Assembly: GCF_005771435.1 (NCBI RefSeq)
Contig: NZ_VANI01000001.1
Location: 124,001-188,000, forward strand
Direction of reading: 5' to 3'
Origin: Microbulbifer harenosus
GTDB taxonomy: Bacteria > Pseudomonadota > Gammaproteobacteria > Pseudomonadales > Cellvibrionaceae
Length of the DNA: 64,000 bases
Shown one piece after another: positions 28,365-38,746 of the stretch (position 1 is the first letter of the stretch; every line of letters begins with the position of its first letter). The position numbers and the translations under genes were made by a program. The notes below the pieces were generated by a model. It had not been told where the DNA came from. It made no database searches and worked only from the letters and a program-made list of their open reading frames with translations.

Positions 28365-31199
28365 TTAGAACTTGATGTTCACACCGGTGAAGAAGCGGCG
28401 ACCGATCACATCGTACATGCCCGGCTCGGTATTAGCATTGAACGCGCTGTGGAAACGCGGCGCATCTTCATCGGTAAGGTTGTTGATACCGAAGGAGAAG
28501 TTGATGTTCTGCCAAGTGTAAGATCCGATCAGGTCATGATAGATAATATCTTCAGCTACCGCATCATCTGTAATGGAGGCAGGGCGATGGGCATCGATTG
28601 ACTCATCTATGAAGCGCATATCCCAATCCAGGGTCCAGTTGTCACCGAAAATCCCCACGTTGGTGTTCCAGCGCCACTCAGGAATCACAAGGAACCCATC
28701 TGCAGTCCCAACGAGTTCTCGGGCACCTGCCAGTGGGTATTCACGCTCATAGCTGTCAACCAACGTGGCGGTCCAACCCAGTGTATATCCCTGCATCGGG
28801 CCAGCGCTGAGTTCTCCACGGTATCTGGCCGCGAAGTCAAAGCCATTGGTATTCAGCTTGCCTAGGTTACCAAAGGCGCCCTGCGCGTCGCTGGGGTATG
28901 GCATGAATCCGAGAGATGGGTCTGTAGGACTTACCGGTGCTCCATCAGCGCCCGTCCAGAAAGGCTTGCCATCCGCGAACGCATCACATGCTACAGAGCT
29001 CAAACCTACTGATTCCATGCATGCGGTCATTAGGTCGTTGATGTTTTCCGACCCAATTACATTGTCAATGGAGATATCCCAATAATCTACGCTGAAGGAC
29101 AGGCCGTCCAAGAATGCAGGAGTATATACAAAGCCAATATTGATGGATTCTGATTCTTCAGGTTTCAGAGGCTTGGCGGGGGCTGAGGTCTCATAATAGG
29201 ACTGCCACGCAAATCCGACTTCTCCGAGATCTGAGGTATTTAAACCTAAAGCCTGACAGTTATCGTACACCACTTGGGAAATGTCCCCAGCGGCGAGGCG
29301 GCGATCAGCGAATTCGCACAATGGCTCGACAATCGGGAATCCTCCGGACGCTCCCTGGTTCAATTCTGAAATATTCGGTGCGCGGAAACCTGTAGAAAAA
29401 CCTGCACGAACACGAAGGTCCTCAACGGGTTGGTAATCCATGCCGACTTTGTAAGTAGTGGCGGTGCCCGCGGAGGTATTGTAGTCGGAGTAACGGGTTG
29501 AGGCGTTAAGATTCAAGTTGTCCAGCACGGGCAAAAATATCTCGCCGTAAACTTCTTGAACAGAGAAACCGCCCTCTTGAGGATCACCTGCCCCTCCAGT
29601 TGTCAGGCCACCGGCAACGAATTCATCGGGAATGTACTGTCCTTGTTCGTGGCGATTCTCAAAGCCTATTGCCCAACCCGCTGTTCCACCGGACATACTG
29701 AACATATCGCCACTAAAGTTCAGGGCAGCCATTTCCAGGCGTCCCTTATAGAGATCTTTGAGCGAACCTGCAGTGAGATATTTCATTTGACTAGGGGTAA
29801 TGCTGCCGTAATCCCCAAATGGGTTGATTACGCCACCGGCTGCGGTACAGGCTGCATCTGCGGCACAGGCATCGGGGTCAACTGCGGTAGCCCAGCGGTC
29901 GAAACGACCATAATTGGTGGTTTCGTCAGCTGTTTGACTTTCGGCAAAGGTGTAGCTGAAATCCCAACTTACTGAGTCGGTGATGTCACCTTTAAAGCCG
30001 GCGACCATGCGGTAAGTGTCCGCGGTTTGTGTGAACAAACGGCCACCGGATTCGACAAATCGGCGGTTAACACGTACTCCAAGGTCAGAGAGTCCCAAAT
30101 CGTTTGCCGGATTCACGCCGAAAGGGTTGTAGGGGTTACTTGCCGGGACGTAATCATTCCACTGAGTGCCATTGTTGGGCGTTTCAAATGTAGGGGTAAC
30201 GGCGAAGGACGCGTCTGCCGCGAGGCGCTGATGTGAAGTGCGGCGAGTGTAAAGTGCCTCGAAGTAACCTTCGACATTGTCGGTAATTTCCACATTGCCG
30301 AGGGCACCGAACTGCCAGCGCTCATTCGGAGTGATTAGTGCGTTTACGGGAGCATAATTGTAGAGGTCATTATTTGCCCCTGCTGTGACCATCTTTCGCG
30401 CCTTTCCTAGTTCAGGATCGTAGATGTAGTCACCTGCTCCTGGAACTCGGATCTTGCGGCTTGTAGAGGATCCCGAGCCAACAGCGACAAACTCTCCATC
30501 TTGAAGAAGCGGATATAATGCTTCGGTGGCCCAATCGCGCTCTGCTTGATACATTTCTTCCTGAACTGAATAGCCCAGAGACATCATCATGTTGCCGCGG
30601 TCTGCATTTAGACCGGCTAACATCGAAAAGCCGCCATTTTTAGCTTGGCCGTCTTCAGCGCCTTGCCCCATATTGGCATTCAGCTCGAAACCTTCGAAGT
30701 CATCTTTTAATATGAAGTTAACTACACCCGCCAGCGCATCAGAACCGTAAATGGTTGAGGCACCGTCTTTCAGCACTTCTACACGATCAATCATTGCTTC
30801 TGGAATGGTGTTGATATCTACGCCGCCAGTAGAGCTATTGACATCACCAATCGTACGACGGCCATTCACCAAAACTAGAGTGCGTTTAAACTCCAGGCCG
30901 CGCATGTCAATTTTCTTCTGACCCTGCTCCGCACCATTGTTGGTGGAGGTTCCCATCTGGAACCCGGTAAATACAGGGTCTTCCTTTAGGAACTCGTCAA
31001 TGCTGGCTACACCGGACCTGCTGATTTCTTCGGTGCCATAACTGGCAATCGGGCTGGATGAATCAAAACCGTCACGAGCAATTCGTGAACCGGTGACTAC
31101 AACCTCTTCCACCATTTGCGCATCTTCTTGTGCGAAGGCAGGCAGAGCCGGAACCATGATCGTAGCTGCAACAGCAACGGACAGAAGGTTCTTTCTCAT
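28365..31199 (-). CDS. TonB-dependent receptor (large class), 2 of 4
   Basis: A 944-residue receptor. The signal peptide (1-23, ending AFA) is followed by EEVVVTGSRIARDGFDSSSP. Plug motifs are LVLVNGRRTIGDV and DRVEVLKDGASTIYGSDALAGVVNFILKDDFEG. The barrel ends FFTGVNIKF. Ribosome site AGAGAGG. It is clearly paralogous to the receptors at 24539 and 31469, although the barrels differ enough to bind different ligands. It has no STN domain, so no direct FecR coupling is expected. Codon use in the barrel is less GC-rich than in neighbouring core genes, which may reflect transfer or relaxed selection. Confidence 0.9.
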   Translation of the reverse strand: MRKNLLSVAVAATIMVPALPAFAQEDAQMVEEVVVTGSRIARDGFDSSSPIASYGTEEISRSGVASIDEFLKEDPVFTGFQMGTSTNNGAEQGQKKIDMRGLEFKRTLVLVNGRRTIGDVNSSTGGVDINTIPEAMIDRVEVLKDGASTIYGSDALAGVVNFILKDDFEGFELNANMGQGAEDGQAKNGGFSMLAGLNADRGNMMMSLGYSVQEEMYQAERDWATEALYPLLQDGEFVAVGSGSSTSRKIRVPGAGDYIYDPELGKARKMVTAGANNDLYNYAPVNALITPNERWQFGALGNVEITDNVEGYFEALYTRRTSHQRLAADASFAVTPTFETPNNGTQWNDYVPASNPYNPFGVNPANDLGLSDLGVRVNRRFVESGGRLFTQTADTYRMVAGFKGDITDSVSWDFSYTFAESQTADETTNYGRFDRWATAVDPDACAADAACTAAGGVINPFGDYGSITPSQMKYLTAGSLKDLYKGRLEMAALNFSGDMFSMSGGTAGWAIGFENRHEQGQYIPDEFVAGGLTTGGAGDPQEGGFSVQEVYGEIFLPVLDNLNLNASTRYSDYNTSAGTATTYKVGMDYQPVEDLRVRAGFSTGFRAPNISELNQGASGGFPIVEPLCEFADRRLAAGDISQVVYDNCQALGLNTSDLGEVGFAWQSYYETSAPAKPLKPEESESINIGFVYTPAFLDGLSFSVDYWDISIDNVIGSENINDLMTACMESVGLSSVACDAFADGKPFWTGADGAPVSPTDPSLGFMPYPSDAQGAFGNLGKLNTNGFDFAARYRGELSAGPMQGYTLGWTATLVDSYEREYPLAGARELVGTADGFLVIPEWRWNTNVGIFGDNWTLDWDMRFIDESIDAHRPASITDDAVAEDIIYHDLIGSYTWQNINFSFGINNLTDEDAPRFHSAFNANTEPGMYDVIGRRFFTGVNIKF

Positions 31200-31468
31200 T
31201 GTAAATCCTCTCTTGATCGTTGGATCTTTTTGAATTGTTTCACGAAGCTGGAATGACTACCCCCAAGTGGTCATTCCCTTCCCAACGATCATTTAACGGA
31301 TGGCGAAATAGTTCCCTCAAGGAAATTGAAAAACATTTTGAGATATATAGTCAGGATATGATGTTTGGGATATATATGTCCGATAATCGTGTGTTGATAG
31401 CTATGGGCGGGAACTAGGGGCCCCGCCATGGAGGCGGGGCTGGAGAGGTGAACTTCTGAGGCGGAGGG

Positions 31469-34252
31469 TTAGAACTGAAAGGTCACGCTACCGTAGAAGA
31501 AGCGACCGACAGTGTCATAGCTTCTCATTAGCGTATTCATGTCATCGTAGTTAGTGACATATGGTGGCTGCTGGTTCCAGACGTTGCGGATACCACCGGT
31601 AATCTTGATGTTCTCCCAGCGGAAGTAGTTGAAGTTCACATCTTGATACCAAGTAGTGTCAATATGAGTTGCAAGGTCTCCGGCTTGCGGATCAAAGTCA
31701 TCAACTTCACCCAGCATCCGGACGGTGGTAAACGCGCTCCAGCAGTCGTACTCGTAGCCGAAGGTGGTGTATAGCTTCCACTCAGGGAAAGCCACGATAG
31801 CTGTGGTTACCGGGTCTGCACCATAATAGCCGGCCAAATCGATGGTGGGGTCGTCGGCGCTGGCGCGATACTTCCATTCATGCAGATAGGTCGCGGTAGC
31901 GTTAACCGTGAAAATACCAGGACCCATCTCCATGCTGTAGTCGAATCCGAGATCGACACCGGAGGTTTCAAAGGTTGAGACGTTCTGGCTATTCAATAGC
32001 TGACCGGCAATAGTCAGGTCCGATGCTCGGCGCTGGGGCGCGTCTGCCGAGGGACTGGTGCCTACTGCGGGTGCGCCGGTAATCAGGTCACACAGTGGTG
32101 AGCTAAAGTTCGCACTCTCATAACAACCGTTGACAATGGTGTTAGTGGTCAGAGTGCCAATGGCGTCGTCAATACTGATATTGAAGTAATCCAGAGTGAA
32201 TCCCATGTCATCAGTGAAGGTTGGAGTCCACACGATGCCCAGGGTATAGCTCTCGGATGTTTCAGCATTCAGGTCCGGGTTGCCGCCGAACAGACCGGTT
32301 GCCTGTGTGCCGATAGTGGTCCCGGGGGCGATACCGTCAGCCATGCAGTTGGCAACAACGTTGACAGGGTCTTCATCGGCATCGTAGTCGTTACATGGAT
32401 CGGTATAGGTTTCTGCGGATACGGTTGGGGTCAGGAACAAATCGTCCAGGCCTGGGGCACGGAATCCTTCGGAGTAGGTGCCACGGAAGCGGAGTTGCTC
32501 CAGTGGCGCATATTCGATGACTGCGCCAAAGGTGGTGTCACTACCTATGGTGTTGTAGTCGGAATACCGGAATGAAGCTTCGAAAGCGAGAATATCTGCC
32601 CACGGGCGTCCTTCCAGCACCGGGACCCTTACTTCTCCATAAAACTCATCGACACTGTAACTGCCGCCCCATGCGTCGCCATTTACAAAGTAGATCTGGC
32701 CGATTTCCGCAGCGCCATCAGGAATAATTTCTGTCGTCTCTGAACGGTTTTCATAACCGATGGCCCAAGCGGGCGCCTCACCGGTAAGGGCCCATTCTCC
32801 GAAATCACCTACTAGGTTGGCTTGGAAGCTACGTAATCTGGCGCGCTCTATAGGTGAGTTGGTTACTAGGGCATACTGCTGCATGGCAGGGGAGAGACTG
32901 TTTTCCGCGAAGGGATTCCAGGCTGTTTCGCCGGTCTCGGCAACGGCAGCCGCACAATCTGGATCGGCGGCGCAAGCGGCTGGGTCAAGGAGGTTTTCGA
33001 ACCGAATGGTATTGGCCCTGCCGCGGTCTATCTGCGAGTCGATCCAGCGGGAATAGTTGTAAGAAAGGTCCCAGGTCCACTCATTGCAGAACTCACCTTC
33101 CAGGCCGACGACGCCGCGCCAGGTATTTAGGTCTTGGGTAAACGAACGGCCACCGGTTTCAGCCAGACGGCGGCCGATGGTGACTGGTTCATTGAATCCC
33201 GCGGGGAAGCCTGGGTTCGTCAATGGAACTTCTGGAGCCCAAAAAGTACCCTCCGCTGCCATCAATTGGTCTGAGCGACGGTTAACAAATGACAGCTCAG
33301 AGAATCCCCGTATCGTAGTAACGTCTTCCCAGTCCCATAATTCGTAGGTGCCATATCCATAAATGGAAGCAACTTCTTGGGGAGTTACCAGATAGCTAGC
33401 TGCCGCGAAATTGTAGCCGTACCGAGCCAGGTCAAAATCTTCGACTTCTCCGGTAACCGGGTCGACAATGAATTGGTCGTTATTCGATAGAGGAGAGAAG
33501 CGCGCCGGGATAGTTGTCGGGCTACCGATACAAAGCACGTTGCCACCAGATTCGCCAAGAGGGCACTCGGAGAAGCGGCGGTCTCCCTGCCAGATATCAT
33601 CGCGCTTGGTGTACTGCGCATTTAGCATCACATGACCTTTGTCGTTCCCTGTACCAAAGGTCACTGCGGCGAGATATTCATCGCCGTCACCGTGCGTGGA
33701 GGAACCGTAATCCGCGGTGAGCTCCGCCCCCTCAAACCCTTTCTTGGTGATAATGTTGATGACACCGGCGATGGCGTCAGAACCGTAAATGGTGGATGCT
33801 CCGTCGCGAAGTATTTCGACGCGTTCAATGATGGAGGTAGGGATGGTGTTGAGGTCGACCACACCGGTGGCGCCGCCGGATGAGCTGAGGCGGCGACCGT
33901 TCATCAGGATCAGTGTGCGGGAAGATCCGAGGCCGCGAAGCGATACTGTCGCCAGGCCGGCACTGCCATTGTTTACCGATGAGCCCAGTTGGCCACCGGT
34001 CATTGATGGAATATCTTGCAGGAAATCTTCCAGAGTGGTTTGCCCTGACTGTTCGAGTTGTGCGGCGTCGAACACGCTGATGGGGGTGGCGCTGTTGGTA
34101 TCTGTCGCACGCTGAATTCGAGAACCGGTTACAACAATTTCCTCAACCTCTGCCTGAGTATCTTGGGCAAAAGAAACGGAGGAAAAGCTGGTTGAAACCG
34201 CGGCAGCCGCGATCGCGCCCTTGATTGCCCGAGAAAGACGGGTTCTGTCCAT
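31469..34252 (-). CDS. TonB-dependent receptor (large class), 3 of 4
   Basis: A 927-residue receptor with a signal peptide (1-29, ending SFA), then EEIVVTGSRIQRATDTNSATPIS. Plug motifs are LILMNGRRLSSSGG and ERVEILRDGASTIYGSDAIAGVINIITKK; the C-terminus is FFYGSVTFQF. Ribosome site GGAGAGG. Five cysteine pairs in the extracellular loops (for example CPLGESGGNVLC, DPAACAADPDC) suggest loop disulfides, as in other large receptors of this class. A GC palindrome at 31418-31439 downstream may end the transcript. The ligand is unknown. Confidence 0.9.
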   Translation of the reverse strand: MDRTRLSRAIKGAIAAAAVSTSFSSVSFAQDTQAEVEEIVVTGSRIQRATDTNSATPISVFDAAQLEQSGQTTLEDFLQDIPSMTGGQLGSSVNNGSAGLATVSLRGLGSSRTLILMNGRRLSSSGGATGVVDLNTIPTSIIERVEILRDGASTIYGSDAIAGVINIITKKGFEGAELTADYGSSTHGDGDEYLAAVTFGTGNDKGHVMLNAQYTKRDDIWQGDRRFSECPLGESGGNVLCIGSPTTIPARFSPLSNNDQFIVDPVTGEVEDFDLARYGYNFAAASYLVTPQEVASIYGYGTYELWDWEDVTTIRGFSELSFVNRRSDQLMAAEGTFWAPEVPLTNPGFPAGFNEPVTIGRRLAETGGRSFTQDLNTWRGVVGLEGEFCNEWTWDLSYNYSRWIDSQIDRGRANTIRFENLLDPAACAADPDCAAAVAETGETAWNPFAENSLSPAMQQYALVTNSPIERARLRSFQANLVGDFGEWALTGEAPAWAIGYENRSETTEIIPDGAAEIGQIYFVNGDAWGGSYSVDEFYGEVRVPVLEGRPWADILAFEASFRYSDYNTIGSDTTFGAVIEYAPLEQLRFRGTYSEGFRAPGLDDLFLTPTVSAETYTDPCNDYDADEDPVNVVANCMADGIAPGTTIGTQATGLFGGNPDLNAETSESYTLGIVWTPTFTDDMGFTLDYFNISIDDAIGTLTTNTIVNGCYESANFSSPLCDLITGAPAVGTSPSADAPQRRASDLTIAGQLLNSQNVSTFETSGVDLGFDYSMEMGPGIFTVNATATYLHEWKYRASADDPTIDLAGYYGADPVTTAIVAFPEWKLYTTFGYEYDCWSAFTTVRMLGEVDDFDPQAGDLATHIDTTWYQDVNFNYFRWENIKITGGIRNVWNQQPPYVTNYDDMNTLMRSYDTVGRFFYGSVTFQF

Positions 34253-34612
34253 GGTATACCTCTCCTGATACCGGTAATGTTCGCCGAATTTGGCTTTGCT
34301 CTCCCTGACAACTGCTTACTTCTATCAATAGAGGCTTGCTAACAACCCTAGAACAATTTTTCTTTCATCAAGAGATTTTGTGAATGAAATTGCGCCTTTG
34401 GTTCGTTTGTGCCAATTGCGACGTCATCCGTGGGGAAATGAGCGAACGGAATGTGCGTCAGTTTTTGCCAGGAGCGGGGAGGGGGCGACATTGATGCGGA
34501 CAGGAAAGGGAAATTCGCGAATCGCAAATAGCTTGGACAACGGCCGGATTTTATTCGTCGCTTGTCCATTCATCGCGGTAATCGCGCTACTGCCAACAGC
34601 GTAGTGCGGATT
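34253..34612. other. intergenic region between receptors 3 and 4
   Basis: No gene is seen. It should hold the promoter of the minus-strand receptor at 31469-34252. Short open frames here have neither ribosome sites nor recognisable products. Confidence 0.35.
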
Positions 34613-34642
34613 TTAAAAAGGAGAAACCGGTTGTCGCCGGTT
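34613..34642 (-). terminator. intrinsic terminator after STN receptor
   Basis: Minus strand: AACCGG-CGACAA-CCGGTT followed by TCTCCTTTTT, starting 4 nt past the stop. Confidence 0.65.
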
Positions 34643-34645
34643 GCA

Positions 34646-37597
34646 TCACATGCTGAAACTGAAAGTGGTGTAGCAGTAGCGCCCGGTCAGGTCGTAGGTG
34701 CGAGCGTCGAAATTGTCGTTGAATGCCGAGGCGGCGAAAGGCGGTGCCTGGTCCAGCAAGTTGTCGATGCCAATGGCGAAGCGGAAACCACTGGGTACGC
34801 CGTATGCCAGTTGCAGATCGTGGGTGGACCAGCTGTCGATGGTGCGAGTGACGGCCTGATCGTTGAGCGTAAAGCTCTCTTCAAGGTCACTCACATAGTG
34901 AATGGTGTAGCCGCCTTCCCAGCGACCGCGCTGCCAATAAATACCGGTGTTGGCCTTCCACTCGGGGAGTGAGCCAGCGCCGCCGCTGGCGGCATCGGCA
35001 AATGTGCCGGAGAGATCTTCGACCGGGCTGCCTGGCGCGAGCTGGTTTAGGTAGCTCGACATATGGCTGCTGTTCATGGACCAGCGGATCAGTCCGAGTG
35101 ATTTGGACTGATACTGGTAGCGCATGGACGCATCGACGCCGCGCACTTCACGGGCGCCGATATTCAGGCGGGTAGCGACGATGCGAGTGATGTCGCCTTC
35201 GCCGTCGCGTTGCACGCGATCGCGGAACAGTCCGTGATAGGCATTTTTCGTGATCAGGTACTGGGGGCTGGTATCAATCACGTCGTTCTGGCGGATCTCA
35301 AACAGGTCAAGGCTGGCATGAAATCCGGTGAAGTCGCCGGGGGTCCATACGATGCCAAGGGACCGGTTGTCTGAAGTTTCCGGTTGAAGGTTCGGGTTGC
35401 CACCATATTCCGTCAGATACTGGATGCGGTCCTGATCCGCGCGACCGTTGCAGCCGGGCAGTTGGTCGGCATTGCTATTGGTGCAGGGGTCGAACAGGAA
35501 TTCCTGGCTTTGGTGGCCGGTCTGGTTCATGTCGATGAGCGTGGGAGCCTTGAATCCGGTGGCATAACTCGCGCGCACCAGCAGCGTCGGCCACGGGCGC
35601 CAGCGCAGTGCAATTTTTGGATTGGCGGTGTTGCCGAAGTCGCTGTACTCGGAATAGCGCAGCGCGCCGTCGAGCCACAGGCGGTCTGCTTTTAATGGCA
35701 GGGAAATTTCGGCAAATGCCTCGCCGATCAGGCGTTGCCCCTCCGCCGCACCCGAGGCTACGCCACCAATCAGCGAGAGACCGGCAGAATCGGTAGAGGT
35801 GAAATCTATGGCCTCGCGGCGGATTTCAATACCGGCGGCGGCGAGTATTTCTCCGGCGGCGTTCCCGCCCAATGGGCCATCGGCGACATAGGTAACCGAA
35901 TGCATACGGGTGGTGCCGTCGACGCGGTTCTCTGCGCGGATATAGCCCAGCTGTACGCCGTCGATACTACCGGGGGCGCCAAGCAGGTTGACCGCTACGC
36001 AGCCGTTTTCTTCGGCACAGACATCCGGCCCTTTGAGGGCGAGGGAAAGGCGGTTCGGGTCAATCAGGTTGCTGAGGGTTTCGTTGGCTCGGGTGTAATG
36101 GGTCGCAGCGGTAAGCTCCCAGCGCCATTCGTCGGCTTGTCCTTTTATGCCGGTGTTCAGGCGCCAGGTGTCGGTGTCGTTATTCTGGATTCGCGGGCCC
36201 AGCTCTTGTACACGCTTCCGTACGTCAGTGATTTCTTCGCCAAACGGGTTGTAGATCTGATCGCGCGCGATGCTGAGATCGCCATTGTCGAAGCGGGTAA
36301 AGACGGGCGTGGGCGCCATTGTCAATTCAGAGCGGGTACGAATAACCATGGACTCTGCGTAGGCGTCCACGGTGTCAGACAGGCTGTGACTGGCGGCAAC
36401 ATAAAGGGACTGACGCTCGGAGGGAACCAGGGCGGAGGTGTGCTCGCGGAAGTTATACAGGAAGTCCTCGCTCCAGGGGGTAAACCCGTCTCCGTCATTG
36501 GTGACGACGCCGCTGGCGAGCGAAATATATCCCGACGGGGAAGCGGATGAGCGCACATCAGTACCGCCGAGGGCGCGGTTGTCGGCGGAGTCGGACAGAT
36601 CCCGATCGCGACTCCGAATTTCGCCCTGGCGGTAGTGGGCGAGGCTGAACATCAAGTGGCTGGTCTCGCTGCCGCCACCCCAGGTAATGCTGTATGAATT
36701 GGTCCGCTGGTCGCCGCGCACCGCCTGGCCGTAATAACTGCTGATATCCAGCCCGTCAAAATCCCGCCGCAGGATGATGTTCACCACCCCGGCAATAGCG
36801 TCGGAGCCGTATACGGCCGAGGCGCCGTCTTTCAGTACTTCGATGCGGTCTACCGCGGAGAGCGGAATGGTGTTCAGGTCCGCCGCTTCTCCACCGAATC
36901 CGTTGTTGACGATGCGCCGGCCGTTGATCAGCACCAGGGTATTGCTTGCGGGAAGGCCGCGCAGGGTGACGGTGGCCGTGCCATTGCCGCCGTTGGTGAC
37001 AGACGTGCTGGTGGAATTACCTGAAACCGCGGGCAGGAACTTAAGCAGCTCGGCGACGGTTTGTGCGCCGGTGATTTCCAGTTCCGGTTGCGCAAGCACA
37101 TCGATCGGCGCGTAGCTGTCGAGCTTCAGGTGGCGCAGGTGGCTGCCGGTAAGACTCTGCCCGGTAACCGTGACTTCTTCTGCAGGCAGGGTTTGCACCG
37201 CTGCCGCATGATCGCTCTCTGATTCTGTGGGGCGGGCAATGATCGCCACCGCATTGGTGCCGGTGTGCATGAAGGTCAGTGGCGTCTTGTCCAGGAGCTG
37301 ATGAAGCGCCGGGGCGATACTGCCATTGGAGGTTTCCAGGTGCTGCTCTCTAACCTGGATGCTGGACACACTGTTGGGTTGCATCACCAGCGACACCCGG
37401 CATTGCTTGCCAAGGGCAATCAGTGCGCGGGAAAGAGGGCCGGAAGGAAGCTGGACGCCGGATTTCGGGCAGGCGGAGAGAGCACTCCCGGAGAATGCCA
37501 GCAGGCCTGTCAGAGACAGTGTTACCCAGTGCCGGAAGTCCAATGCTTTCGTCTCACCCGCGCAGTCGGCGCGATCAGCGGCCGCGACTGCATGCAT
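34646..37597 (-). CDS. TonB-dependent transducer-receptor with STN domain, 4 of 4
   Basis: A 983-residue receptor. After a hydrophobic export segment (about 25-43) comes a Secretin/TonB N-terminal (STN) domain, about 46-122 (LPSGPLSRALIALGKQCRVSLVMQPNSV and the closing LLDKTPLTFMHTGTNAVAIIARP). STN domains contact FecR-type proteins in the periplasm. Then come EEVTVTGQSL, a plug (LVLINGRRIVNNG, DRIEVLKDGASAVYGSDAIAGVVNIILRR) and a barrel ending CYTTFSFSM, which lacks the terminal Phe but has aromatics nearby. The FecR-like gene is 78 nt upstream on the same strand and the sigma factor follows further upstream, so ligand binding probably induces this receptor. Confidence 0.92.
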   Translation of the reverse strand: MHAVAAADRADCAGETKALDFRHWVTLSLTGLLAFSGSALSACPKSGVQLPSGPLSRALIALGKQCRVSLVMQPNSVSSIQVREQHLETSNGSIAPALHQLLDKTPLTFMHTGTNAVAIIARPTESESDHAAAVQTLPAEEVTVTGQSLTGSHLRHLKLDSYAPIDVLAQPELEITGAQTVAELLKFLPAVSGNSTSTSVTNGGNGTATVTLRGLPASNTLVLINGRRIVNNGFGGEAADLNTIPLSAVDRIEVLKDGASAVYGSDAIAGVVNIILRRDFDGLDISSYYGQAVRGDQRTNSYSITWGGGSETSHLMFSLAHYRQGEIRSRDRDLSDSADNRALGGTDVRSSASPSGYISLASGVVTNDGDGFTPWSEDFLYNFREHTSALVPSERQSLYVAASHSLSDTVDAYAESMVIRTRSELTMAPTPVFTRFDNGDLSIARDQIYNPFGEEITDVRKRVQELGPRIQNNDTDTWRLNTGIKGQADEWRWELTAATHYTRANETLSNLIDPNRLSLALKGPDVCAEENGCVAVNLLGAPGSIDGVQLGYIRAENRVDGTTRMHSVTYVADGPLGGNAAGEILAAAGIEIRREAIDFTSTDSAGLSLIGGVASGAAEGQRLIGEAFAEISLPLKADRLWLDGALRYSEYSDFGNTANPKIALRWRPWPTLLVRASYATGFKAPTLIDMNQTGHQSQEFLFDPCTNSNADQLPGCNGRADQDRIQYLTEYGGNPNLQPETSDNRSLGIVWTPGDFTGFHASLDLFEIRQNDVIDTSPQYLITKNAYHGLFRDRVQRDGEGDITRIVATRLNIGAREVRGVDASMRYQYQSKSLGLIRWSMNSSHMSSYLNQLAPGSPVEDLSGTFADAASGGAGSLPEWKANTGIYWQRGRWEGGYTIHYVSDLEESFTLNDQAVTRTIDSWSTHDLQLAYGVPSGFRFAIGIDNLLDQAPPFAASAFNDNFDARTYDLTGRYCYTTFSFSM

Positions 37598-37675
37598 TCT
37601 GATGGATTATCTGGTGAAGGTGAGCGCAAGCTTTTGGCTAAAAAAAGTACGATCACCCGAAGCGAGGTTTATATC

Positions 37676-38746
37676 TCAGTTAGGCTTGGGGGACAAGAGA
37701 GTCAGGTTGGGATTGCTGTGATCCTGGCTCAATCCCAGTGCGGCGGCGATGGCGGAAAGCGTGTTTTCCGGGTCGGTCAGCTCGAAGGTGCCGGACAGAG
37801 TCCTGTCACCCACTGCAGGTGCTGCAGCGGCAGGTACCTTGAGATAGCGGTTCAGTTCTTCCAATGCCTCGTTGAGCGGGGTTTCGTCAAAGACCAGCTG
37901 ACCCTGAGTCCAGTCAAGTGCCTCCTGCTCGGAGGTGCGGCCGACTTCGGACAGGCCGCTGCCAGACACGCTGACCTTCTGATTGCGGGTCAGCTTGACG
38001 GTTTCCGGCCGCAGGCCACTGGCGGCGCTGGCCTCGCTCACGGCCACGGTGCCGCCGGTGACGGATACACGGGTGTTCTCGGGGTTGCGCTCCACATTGA
38101 ACTGGGTGCCCAGCACGCGGATATTGGCGCTACCGGCGCTTACGGTGAAGGGGCGTGCGGTCTGGCGGGCCACATTGAAGTAAGCCTCGCCGCGCAGCAG
38201 TTGTGTGCGGCGCTCTTCGCGGCTGAAGTTGACGATTAGCTCCGAGTTGGTGTTCAGCTGTACGCGTGAACCATCGGGGAGATCAACAGTGCGCATTTCG
38301 CCGACAGCCGTGGTGTACATCTGCTGTTGCGTTGGTGTCTGTTGCAACCACTGGTTGCCAATCCAAAGGGCAATGCCAAGGCAGGCTGCAACGGCACTGC
38401 CGCCCATCAGCCATTGAGGCAGGTTCCATCCGCGGCTGGAGGGCTCGTCGCCGGCCGGCGTTGGGCGCCCGCGGCTTGCTTGATTAGCGGTGTCGCGGTG
38501 GTGAGACGCGGGAACGCTTTCGGGGTAGATTTCGTCGAGCGGCAGGCGGGAGAGTACACCCAGGTCGCCCCAGAGTTCACACATTTCCTCAAAGGCTTTG
38601 TGGTTCGCCGGAGACTCCGCCATCCATTGGGCAAAAGCGCGGCGGTCGGTATCGCTGAGCGCGTCGGAACGCAGGCGCGCGATCCAGGCACACGCCTGGT
38701 CCAGCCTGTCTTCCGTTGGTACGTCTTGTACTTCCTGAGGGTTCAC
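37676..38746 (-). CDS. FecR-like periplasmic signal transducer / anti-sigma regulator
   Basis: A 356-residue protein. The cytoplasmic N-terminus has the DUF4880/FecR_N pattern (ACAWIARLRSDALSDTDRRAFAQWMAESPANHKAFEEMCELW). One membrane helix follows at about 115-133 (GGSAVAACLGIALWIGNQW). The periplasmic FecR domain contains TAVGEMRTVDLPDGSRVQLNTNSEL and RTQLLRGEAYFNVAR, and a C-terminal DUF4974-like part ends at about 352. The start is GTG at 38744-38746. It relays the signal from the STN receptor (34646-37597) to the sigma factor (39169-39690). The 422-nt distance to the sigma gene is unusually large for such pairs. Confidence 0.92.
   Translation of the reverse strand: MNPQEVQDVPTEDRLDQACAWIARLRSDALSDTDRRAFAQWMAESPANHKAFEEMCELWGDLGVLSRLPLDEIYPESVPASHHRDTANQASRGRPTPAGDEPSSRGWNLPQWLMGGSAVAACLGIALWIGNQWLQQTPTQQQMYTTAVGEMRTVDLPDGSRVQLNTNSELIVNFSREERRTQLLRGEAYFNVARQTARPFTVSAGSANIRVLGTQFNVERNPENTRVSVTGGTVAVSEASAASGLRPETVKLTRNQKVSVSGSGLSEVGRTSEQEALDWTQGQLVFDETPLNEALEELNRYLKVPAAAAPAVGDRTLSGTFELTDPENTLSAIAAALGLSQDHSNPNLTLLSPKPN

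Noticed and set aside
31220-31417. 65-codon plus-strand open frame in the receptor 2/3 gap
   Set aside because: No ribosome site and no recognisable product; it lies over the likely promoter region of the receptor at 28365-31199.
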